Source of the DNA: Patescibacteria group bacterium
GTDB lineage: Bacteria > Patescibacteriota > Patescibacteriia > JAACEG01 > JAGUWE01
Assembly (NCBI GenBank): GCA_020062525.1
Contig: JAGUWE010000121.1
Span: 1-26,583 of the forward strand
Reading direction: 5' to 3'
Length of the DNA stretch: 26,583 nucleotides
Part shown: in pieces, positions 22,009 to 26,583 of the stretch
Position numbering within the stretch: the stretch's first letter is position 1
Layout of the letters: each line of letters starts with the position of its first letter
Made by a program: the position numbers and the translations under genes
Notes under the pieces: generated by a model
What the model was told of the DNA's origin: nothing
The model's database searches: none
Seen by the model: only the letters and a program-made list of their open reading frames with translations

Positions 22009-23370
22009 TTAGAGTAATTTTCCCTGATTTAATTCTTTATCAACTCTATCTTTGGCAACTTTGCAATACTGCGGTGAAATATCGATGTGGATGAATTGTC
22101 TGCCTGTTTTTGCGGCGACTGCGGCCACCGTTCCCGTTCCGCCGAACATATCAAGTACAGTATTGTCTTTGTAAGAATAAAACTTAATGAGCCTATAAAT
22201 TAAGTCCTCTGGGAACGGCGCTGGATGGCCTTTTCTCTGTGTTTCTGGCCAGATTTGCCAAAAGCCATCAGAAAACTTCATAAACTCCTCTTTGGAGATG
22301 TCCGCGTTTTTAGGATCGCCATCAAGACGATCTTGGTCCTTTGAAAAAATCATCACATACTCCCACGACGGAACAATGTGAGGATTGGCTGGACTTTTAA
22401 AACTGCCCCATGCCGTCCTTTTCAACATGGTTTGTTTATACCAGATAATTTCGGTCCTGAATTTCATGCCAAGTTTTCGGAATTGATTCGCAAAGTCGTG
22501 ATGTATGGGGACGAAATCTTTAATCCCTGTGGGTGCGATATTTAATGCAAAACGGCCGCCCGGCACCAGAACTCTTTTAGTTTCGTGCCAGACCTTATTG
22601 AGCCAATTAAGATAATCCTGATAGTTCATTTTATCGTTGTGGTTATCATAATTTTTGCCGACATTGTAAGGAGGGGAGGTTATTGCCAAATGTATAGAAT
22701 TATCAGGGAGGGTTTTTATAATTTCTAAAACATCGCCGCAAAAGATTTTACCCGGTTCTACTTTTGGTTTTTCGAGAGTATGAATGACGCTTACTACTTT
22801 GCCCTGGATATCAACTGCTCTTACAAAAATTGGCTTAAGAGTTGGATTTGCTGGTTGTAGCCTGAATCCGCGTTTTTCTCTGTAGATTTTTTTAAGGGTT
22901 GTTTCGTTGCCATTTATTAAAGCTACAACATTATCTCCATTTTCTGCTGTTTGCTGTCGTCTAATAATAACAGTGTCACCATCAAAAATGCCCTCGTCTA
23001 TCATACTGCTCCCATTAACTTTGAGGGCAAAATGTTCACCGCTTTTTGTTAAAAAATTTTTAGAAACAGTTATACTTTCTGGTATTGGATACGCTTCAAG
23101 CGGTTCGCCCGCAGTAATAGTGCCCACGATAGGAATTTTTACCAGATCAAATTTTTTATTATCAACCAATTCAATACTTCTCGCACCATAACCGTTTTTT
23201 AAAATAAATCCTTTTTCAATTAATTCTTCTATGTGTTCGGAAATTGTGGAAAGTGCTTTAAGTCGCAAATGCTTTTTAATCTCCTCAAAAGTAGGGGATA
23301 TACCACGCTTTTGTATATACTTTTTGATGTAGTCGTATATTTGCTTTTGACGCTTTGTAAGTGTAGCCAT
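22009..23370 (-). CDS. LexA repressor fused to a DNA amino-methyltransferase
   Basis: A 453-residue protein in one uninterrupted frame. Residues 1-70 are a LexA winged helix (TKRQKQIYDYIKKY, RGISPTFEEIKKHL, STISEHIEELIEKGFI). Residues 75-198 are a LexA S24 domain: cleavage site Ala87-Gly88 in GTITAGEP, Ser122 in NGSSMIDEG, Lys160 in ETTLKK, and LQPANP. All residues needed for RecA-stimulated self-cleavage are present. Residues about 208-450 are a beta-class methyltransferase: motif IV TSPPYN at 231-236 precedes the AdoMet-binding VLDMFGGTGT at 405-414 and HIDISPQY. It should methylate adenine N6 or cytosine N4. The HNH nuclease gene converges on it. Its promoter holds a tandem repeat that could be its own operator. 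The fusion is unusual; an assembly artefact is unlikely because the frame is open throughout. Confidence 0.9.
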   Translation of the reverse strand: MATLTKRQKQIYDYIKKYIQKRGISPTFEEIKKHLRLKALSTISEHIEELIEKGFILKNGYGARSIELVDNKKFDLVKIPIVGTITAGEPLEAYPIPESITVSKNFLTKSGEHFALKVNGSSMIDEGIFDGDTVIIRRQQTAENGDNVVALINGNETTLKKIYREKRGFRLQPANPTLKPIFVRAVDIQGKVVSVIHTLEKPKVEPGKIFCGDVLEIIKTLPDNSIHLAITSPPYNVGKNYDNHNDKMNYQDYLNWLNKVWHETKRVLVPGGRFALNIAPTGIKDFVPIHHDFANQFRKLGMKFRTEIIWYKQTMLKRTAWGSFKSPANPHIVPSWEYVMIFSKDQDRLDGDPKNADISKEEFMKFSDGFWQIWPETQRKGHPAPFPEDLIYRLIKFYSYKDNTVLDMFGGTGTVAAVAAKTGRQFIHIDISPQYCKVAKDRVDKELNQGKLL

Positions 23371-23374
23371 AATG

Positions 23375-23402
23375 TTGACAAGTTTTACTTATTTATTATA
23401 CT
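23375..23402 (+). promoter_or_regulatory. Opposing near-consensus promoter
   Basis: TTGACA (23375-23380), 16 bases, TATACT (23397-23402), pointing right. It lies in the 5' leader of the methyltransferase gene, and its start site (about 23409) falls in the minus-strand promoter. Both promoters cannot easily be used at once. The only thing immediately downstream is a short non-coding segment ending in a terminator. Confidence 0.6.
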
Positions 23403-23405
23403 TAT

Positions 23406-23434
23406 ATTATACCCGAAGATTTCCCGAAGGTCAA
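23406..23434 (-). promoter_or_regulatory. Promoter of the LexA-methyltransferase gene with tandem CTTCGGG operator-like repeats
   Basis: Read on the minus strand: TTGACC (23429-23434), 17 bases, TATAAT (23406-23411), giving a leader of roughly 30 bases. The spacer consists of CTTCGGG-AAAT-CTTCGGG. The two copies (23423-23429 and 23412-23418) are exactly 11 bp, one helical turn, apart. The CTTC-N7-CTTC layout resembles the direct-repeat GTTC-N7-GTTC LexA sites of alphaproteobacteria. Binding here would cover the promoter. That it is the fusion protein's operator is inference. Confidence 0.65.
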
Positions 23435-23510
23435 AAGTAAGTTATCCACAGTTTTAAAAAATAGGCACGAAATTTGGCGGCGGCGGGGAAAATTAACTCC
23501 GCCTTTTTTA
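23409..23510 (+). ncRNA. Putative small RNA between a promoter and an intrinsic terminator
   Basis: A transcript from the plus-strand promoter would start near 23409 and stop at the terminator at 23482-23510, about 100 nt. It has no ATG and no credible open frame. It includes both CCCGAAG repeats (complement of CTTCGGG) and TTATCCACA at 23442-23450. It would be divergent from the LexA-methyltransferase mRNA, overlapping it by at most a few bases. Its existence is predicted only from promoter and terminator; no known RNA family is recognised. Confidence 0.35.
23482..23510 (+). terminator. Strong intrinsic terminator
   Basis: GGCGGGG (23482-23488) pairs with CTCCGCC (23497-23503), one G-T pair, around AAAATTAA. 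A run of six T follows. It works only on the plus strand, and there is no plus-strand gene upstream, which supports the small transcript starting near 23409. Confidence 0.75.
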
Positions 23511-23545
23511 TATTAAACTTAGTGATTGCATAGACCCCTTTTGAT

Positions 23546-23586
23546 GAGTTAGAAACTCTATGCTTCAGCATATCCCTTCAGGATAT
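23546..23586 (+). repeat. Three consecutive small hairpins
   Basis: GAGTT-AGA-AACTC (23546-23558), TATGCT-TC-AGCATA (23559-23572) and ATATCC-CTTCA-GGATAT (23570-23586) follow each other. The second and third share three bases and would compete. There is no gene here; the reading frame across it is only the translation of this and the next repeat. Confidence 0.5.
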
Positions 23587-23598
23587 TTATGTTGCTCT

Positions 23599-23695
23599 TG
23601 TCATTCCGCACTTGATGCGGAATCCAGGGATAAACCGTACCAACTCTGGATTCCTGCTCCCCGATTTCTCGAGGACAAGTTTCGCAGGAATGACA
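23599..23695. repeat. TGTCATTCC palindromic repeat element (97 bp)
   Basis: The element begins TGTCATTCC and ends GGAATGACA. Internal inverted pairs are GCGGAATCCAG with CTGGATTCC, and CCGCA with TGCGG. This head (TGTCATTCC, with the CACTTGATGCGG stretch) is a widespread intergenic repeat type in bacteria. It is a different family from the TGTCATTGCGAG copies at 3635 and 5911. It encodes nothing real. Confidence 0.8.
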
Positions 23696-23734
23696 AAAGG
23701 GAGAAGCTAAAATCAAAAAATCTCATTGAACAAC

Positions 23735-23755
23735 CTATGGACTTCCAGTCCATAG
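23735..23755 (+). repeat. Perfect 9-bp hairpin
   Basis: CTATGGACT and AGTCCATAG enclose a TCC loop. No T run follows. The surrounding stretch 23696-23877 contains no gene that I can support; a frame without a start codon at about 23800-23892 (TEKFEEVIKNFRNNLK...) may be a gene remnant. Confidence 0.45.
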
Positions 23756-23877
23756 AGGTTTATAAACATTCCTGATTGCTCAGAAGAAATACCTTGACCG
23801 ACAGAAAAATTTGAAGAAGTTATAAAAAATTTTAGGAACAATTTAAAAATTATTTACAAAAAATTATTTGCTATTAC

Positions 23878-23919
23878 AAATAGCATATGATATGCTATTT
23901 TATATTGTTCTTGAACAAT
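23878..23919 (+). promoter_or_regulatory. Two palindromes upstream of a small gene (operator-like)
   Basis: AAATAGCATA-TGA-TATGCTATTT (23878-23900) and ATTGTTC-TT-GAACAAT (23904-23919) are both perfect and lie 29-70 bases before ATG 23948. They are typical in size for repressor dimer sites. A likely -10 (TATATT or TATGCT) lies within them, so binding would control the small gene. Nothing identifies the regulator. Confidence 0.5.
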
Positions 23920-23947
23920 AAATCCTAAAAAACATAAGGAGGTTTCA

Positions 23948-24113
23948 ATGGCAAAAGAAAGGAAGTCTATAAAGAAAAAAGTCGTTATTGTGCCAAAAGA
24001 CAAGGTCGAATTGGAGCAATTTATTTCCAGGATCCGCGAAACAGAAGTTGTATGATACTTTGAAATCTTTGAAAACAAAACAACTTGAACTCAACTTTGA
24101 CGGTTCTCATTGA
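23948..24113 (+). pseudogene. Small basic protein gene, probably frameshifted
   Basis: ATG 23948 follows AAGGAGG (23936-23942) by five bases, the only strong Shine-Dalgarno sequence in the window. The frame gives 35 residues (MAKERKSIKKKVVIVPK, then DKVELEQFISRIRETEVV) and stops at 24053-24055. A second frame from about 24036 continues as AKQKLYDTLKSLKTKQ, then LELNFDGSH, stopping at 24111-24113. Removing one C at 24034-24035 would join them as ...FISRI-AKQKLYD... into a 54-residue Lys-rich helical protein. It may be a broken gene, a sequencing error, or two genuine products. The function is unknown; the strong ribosome site and flanking palindromes suggest a mobile or phage origin. Confidence 0.5.
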
Positions 24114-24125
24114 GAATCGGCTTTT
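24102..24125 (+). terminator. Terminator-like hairpin after the small gene
   Basis: GGTTCTC and GAGAATC arms (one G-T pair) around ATT, followed two bases later by CTTTTCG. The T run is weak. It overlaps the end of the second reading frame of the small gene. Confidence 0.4.
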
Positions 24126-24127
24126 CG

Positions 24128-24156
24128 TTGTCATTTTTTATTAAAAGAGGTATAAT
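24128..24156 (+). promoter_or_regulatory. Sigma70-type promoter for the glycosyltransferase pair
   Basis: TTGTCA (24128-24133), 17 bases, TATAAT (24151-24156). Transcription would start near 24163, just before ATG 24167, so the mRNA would be nearly leaderless. This excludes the longer frame beginning at 24110. Confidence 0.75.
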
Positions 24157-24166
24157 TAGAGAAAAT

Positions 24167-25393
24167 ATGAAAATCGCTATTTTCTCTGATAATTTTTATC
24201 CAGAATTAAGTGGTATTGCCGATTCTATTATTGCCTTAGCTAAAGAATTAGCTAAACATGGTCATAAAATAGTTTTTTATGTGCCAAAATATTCAACAAA
24301 AGATTACCAAACCATTAAACAACCACTATTAGAAATTAGGGTTGGAAAAAATATTCAAATCCACCGTTTTCTTTCTTTGCCTTTTACCTCACCTACTGGA
24401 CAATCGCGTTTAGTTATACCCACGGCTTTACGTTGGCTAATTGTAAAAAAGTTTAATCCAGATATTATTCATACTAATCTTTTTTTTGGCGTGGGACTGG
24501 AGGCCCTATTAACTGCTAAAATGCTTAAAATACCCTTAGTGGGGACTAATCATACGCGTCTGGCTGAGTTTATTCGTTACAGCCCAATCCGAGCCAATTG
24601 GGTTAGAAAATACAGTTTGCGTTATATGATTTGGTTTTATAATCATTGCGATTATGTGACCGCCCCTTCAAAATTGTTTTTAGATGAAATGAAACAAAAT
24701 GGTTTAAAACAACCTAATCAGGTAATTTCAAATCCAGTGGATCTAAAAATTTTTAAGCCGGGGGCAAAGCAAGATAAGCAAAAAATTTTAAAGAAATACA
24801 AACTTTCGGAAAATACAATTATTTATGCCGGTAGATTAGCGAGCGAAAAGAATATTGATGTAATTATCCGAGCTTTAGCGATTGCCAAAAAAAAGATTTC
24901 CAATATTAATCTTGCTTTAGCTGGTCATGGCAGTGCCAGTCAATCGCTCAAAAATTTGACTAAACAATTATCTCTAAAAAATAATGTTAAATTTTTAGGC
25001 ACTCTTGATCAGCCATCATTAGCTAAACTATATCAAGTAGCAAAAATTTTTGTTACCGCTAGTACTTCGGAAGTACAAAGTATGACTATTTTACAAGCAA
25101 TGGCTTGCCAGTTACCGGTAATCGGAGCAAAGTGTAATTCTATGCCGGAACTTATCAGTCAGCAACACGGATTTTTATTTAAACCCGGTGATTATCGGAC
25201 TTTAGCAGAAAAAATAATTTTTTTAGTGAAACATAAAAAGCAAAGAGAAATATTAAGTAAGGAAGCACAAAATTTTGTCCAGAAATTTTCTATCCAAAAA
25301 ATTGGACAAGAGTGGGAAAAACTATACAATAAAGTAAGATTGATAAAAAATAATACCTCTTATGAAACTTTCAATCATCATTCCGGCTTATAA
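24167..25393 (+). CDS. GT4-family glycosyltransferase
   Basis: A 408-residue GT-B enzyme. The N-terminal Rossmann domain starts MKIAIFSDNFYPELSGIADS, with the glycine loop for the sugar donor and the family's NHTR/VxAPSxxxxDEM pattern (TNHTRLAEF, VTAPSKLFLDEM). The C-terminal donor domain has ISNPVDLKIFKP, IIYAGRLASEKN and SEVQSMTILQAMACQLPVIG. In that last motif the usual EX7E is EX7Q, a variant also met in some PimB/diacylglycerol glucosyltransferase-like enzymes. It probably transfers a hexose to a lipid or to the surface polysaccharide at the inner membrane face. Its 3' end overlaps the following GT2 gene by 32 bases. The start is fixed by the promoter. Confidence 0.88.
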   Translation: MKIAIFSDNFYPELSGIADSIIALAKELAKHGHKIVFYVPKYSTKDYQTIKQPLLEIRVGKNIQIHRFLSLPFTSPTGQSRLVIPTALRWLIVKKFNPDIIHTNLFFGVGLEALLTAKMLKIPLVGTNHTRLAEFIRYSPIRANWVRKYSLRYMIWFYNHCDYVTAPSKLFLDEMKQNGLKQPNQVISNPVDLKIFKPGAKQDKQKILKKYKLSENTIIYAGRLASEKNIDVIIRALAIAKKKISNINLALAGHGSASQSLKNLTKQLSLKNNVKFLGTLDQPSLAKLYQVAKIFVTASTSEVQSMTILQAMACQLPVIGAKCNSMPELISQQHGFLFKPGDYRTLAEKIIFLVKHKKQREILSKEAQNFVQKFSIQKIGQEWEKLYNKVRLIKNNTSYETFNHHSGL

Positions 25394-26096
25394 CGAAGAA
25401 AAATTAATTGGCCGTTGTCTTACTTCAATTTTAGAGGCGGAGATTCCGGTTGGGTATGAAATTATTGTGGTCAATAATGCCTCAACTGACCGCACCAAAG
25501 AAATTGCCCAAAGTTTTCCGGGTGTTAGAGTTGTTGATGAACCCAATAAGGGTTTAACTAAAGCTCGTCAAGCTGGCTTTGCGGCCTCTGGAGGCGAAGT
25601 TTTAGTTTATTTTGATGCCGATACAATTGTTCCCAAAGATTGGTTTAAAAACGCTCTGGCAATTTACGAACAAAGCCCCAAGATTGTCGGCGTTTCCGGG
25701 CCTTATTATTTTGAGGGACTAAATACGATTGAGCGCTTTCTGGAATGGCTGTATTACACAGTTTGCTTTCATGGCGTCAATTTAATTTATAGATTAATTC
25801 CCAATCATGGCGGCATTTTTCTTTTAGGCGGTAATTTTTCAATCAAGCGTTGGGTAATTGAAAAAATTGAGGGTTTTAACACTAACATTGCTTTTTATGG
25901 TGAAGATACTAATTTAACCCGCCGGGTGGCAAAATATGGTAAAATTAAATTTACTAACCGCTTAAAAGTGATTTCCTCGCCGCGCCGACTGCGCCAGCAA
26001 GGAGTGATTAAAACTTTAATTCTTTATATTTCCAATTTTTTTTCCGAAGTTATTTTCAAGCGGCCGATTTCAAAAGAGTATCGCGATATCAGATAA
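25362..26096 (+). CDS. GT2-family glycosyltransferase
   Basis: A 244-residue GT-A enzyme. SIIIPAYNEEKLIGRCL at the start, VVNNASTDRT near 36-45, and the metal-binding DAD at 85-87 in YFDADT are the family features. GGNFSIKRWVIEKIEGF and GEDTNLTRRV supply the acceptor and catalytic-type ED residues (about 188-189). A hydrophobic stretch near 125-150 and an ending TLILYISNFFSEVIF suggest membrane association. It most likely adds sugars to a lipid-linked glycan. The overlap with the GT4 gene implies co-translation. After the stop there is a short hairpin repeat. Confidence 0.88.
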   Translation: MKLSIIIPAYNEEKLIGRCLTSILEAEIPVGYEIIVVNNASTDRTKEIAQSFPGVRVVDEPNKGLTKARQAGFAASGGEVLVYFDADTIVPKDWFKNALAIYEQSPKIVGVSGPYYFEGLNTIERFLEWLYYTVCFHGVNLIYRLIPNHGGIFLLGGNFSIKRWVIEKIEGFNTNIAFYGEDTNLTRRVAKYGKIKFTNRLKVISSPRRLRQQGVIKTLILYISNFFSEVIFKRPISKEYRDIR

Positions 26097-26108
26097 AAAA
26101 TTAAAAAA

Positions 26109-26137
26109 TGTCATCCTGAACTAAGTTCAGTTTGACA
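26109..26137. repeat. Small TGTCATCCTGAAC hairpin repeat
   Basis: TGTCA and TGACA ends enclose a CTGAAC-TAA-GTTCAG hairpin. The TGTCATCCTGA head belongs to the same broad class of intergenic repeats as the ones at 3698-3736. It separates the glycosyltransferases from the beta-propeller gene and could act as a weak terminator. Confidence 0.55.
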
Positions 26138-26164
26138 AACAAATTATTATTAATTCAAAAAACT

Positions 26165-26583
26165 ATGCAAAACAAGACATTTTTCGTCGTCGTTTCATTC
26201 TTAGTTGTTTTAACAGTCGTGGTTTGGGGGACAGTTATCTTTTACACTTATCAAAACTTAAGTCAACCACCCCAAGTTTTAACTAATTCACAACCAAGCC
26301 CTCCAAAAGACCAACCAGTAAAACCATTATCAAAAGTTGAAATGAAGAAATTTGCTTCTGAGCAAGAATTTAAAAATTATTTAGCCAAAGTTTCTGATTT
26401 GGGGGGAGGGGGATTTGGTTTACTTCAAGCGACTAGAGGTCTTGCTGAGATCGGGGATATTCTTAAAGCACCTTCTGCTCCTGGCTTAGAGGCGGCTGAG
26501 TTTGGCGGTGGAGCTGAACCAAGTCGTGTATCGCAGACCAATGTCCAGGTTGAAGGCATTGATGAACCGGATATTGTCAAAAC
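26165..26583 (+). CDS. Secreted beta-propeller domain protein (N-terminal part only)
   Basis: 139 codons from ATG 26165 to the window edge, still open. Residues 7-28 (FVVVSFLVVLTVVVWGTVIF) form an uncleaved signal anchor or signal peptide, followed by a Pro/Ser/Gln-rich linker. The region ending VSQTNVQVEGIDEPDIVK matches the N-terminal hallmark (TNVQVxGVDExDIVKTDG) of secreted proteins with a C-terminal beta-propeller domain (Beta_propel family). These proteins are exported and of unknown function; the propeller itself lies beyond the window. The neighbouring glycosyltransferases suggest a cell-surface locus. Confidence 0.85.
   Translation, partial: MQNKTFFVVVSFLVVLTVVVWGTVIFYTYQNLSQPPQVLTNSQPSPPKDQPVKPLSKVEMKKFASEQEFKNYLAKVSDLGGGGFGLLQATRGLAEIGDILKAPSAPGLEAAEFGGGAEPSRVSQTNVQVEGIDEPDIVK

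Noticed and set aside
23442..23450. TTATCCACA, a consensus DnaA box, as a sign of a replication origin
   Set aside because: A single 9-mer match is expected by chance about once in five windows of this size. There is no cluster, dnaA or dnaN nearby.
23560..23775. 71-codon plus-strand frame
   Set aside because: It translates the hairpins and the TGTCATTCC repeat (CHSALDAESR), not a protein.
23854..24078. 74-codon minus-strand frame opposite the small gene
   Set aside because: It covers the palindromes and the strong Shine-Dalgarno of the plus-strand gene, and its Phe/Ile/Ser-rich sequence fits antisense of AT-rich coding DNA.
24110..24166. Longer N-terminus for the GT4 glycosyltransferase
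   Set aside because: It would span the TTGTCA-17-TATAAT promoter, while MKIAIFSDNFYP at 24167 is the family's normal start.
1..26583. CRISPR array or alternative genetic code
   Set aside because: No regularly spaced 25-40 base direct repeats were seen. TGA ends several genes at sensible positions (435, 11212), so UGA is not recoded.

Overview
The window is AT-rich, densely packed bacterial DNA. It looks like a Patescibacteria (Candidate Phyla Radiation) genome, most likely Parcubacteria-type. The reasons are a DUF5652 membrane protein, compact HrcA and DnaX, an orphan TraG/VirD4-like ATPase beside isoprenoid genes, a truncated secreted beta-propeller protein, few Shine-Dalgarno sequences, and many dispersed palindromic intergenic repeats. 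TGA is used as a normal stop, so this is not one of the UGA-glycine CPR lineages. The placement rests on recognised gene content, not on a tree.

Layout. 1-2.8 kb: the tail of an unidentified gene, a terminator, two small genes (one DUF5652), an AMMECR1-domain protein and, on the minus strand, glutamate dehydrogenase with a small upstream gene. 3.0-5.7 kb: ThpR-like RNA ligase/phosphodiesterase, a WecG/TagA glycosyltransferase fused to a Nudix hydrolase, and a YjdF/DUF2238-like membrane protein followed by a MITE-like nested palindrome. 5.8-10.3 kb: a complete heat-shock operon hrcA-grpE-dnaK-dnaJ behind a perfect CIRCE operator that overlaps a sigma70-type promoter. 10.4-12.6 kb: a frameshifted acyltransferase and cysS. 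12.7-16.9 kb: a CorA-like transporter divergent from a low-complexity protein and a TraG/VirD4-like ATPase. 16.9-18.8 kb: ispH and ispG, the last two steps of the MEP isoprenoid pathway. 18.9-20.8 kb: a conserved unknown protein and dnaX. 20.9-24.1 kb: an accessory region with tRNA-Gln(CUG) inside an inverted repeat, an HNH nuclease, a LexA-DNA methyltransferase fusion, a putative small RNA, several hairpins and a small gene with a strong ribosome binding site. 24.2-26.6 kb: two overlapping glycosyltransferases and the start of a secreted beta-propeller protein.

The most unusual locus is 21.4-23.5 kb. A winged-helix plus HNH nuclease gene converges, 12 bases apart, on a gene for a 453-residue protein. 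That protein is a complete LexA (winged helix, Ala-Gly cleavage site, Ser/Lys dyad) joined in one reading frame to a complete beta-class amino-methyltransferase. The pair reads as a restriction-modification module whose methyltransferase is also its own DNA-damage-cleavable repressor. Its near-consensus promoter (TTGACC-17-TATAAT) holds two CTTCGGG repeats exactly 11 bp apart in the spacer. A second near-consensus promoter of opposite direction (TTGACA-16-TATACT) overlaps it and would drive a roughly 100-nt transcript ending at an intrinsic terminator. This resembles a two-promoter switch. The architecture is seen in the sequence; the function is inferred.
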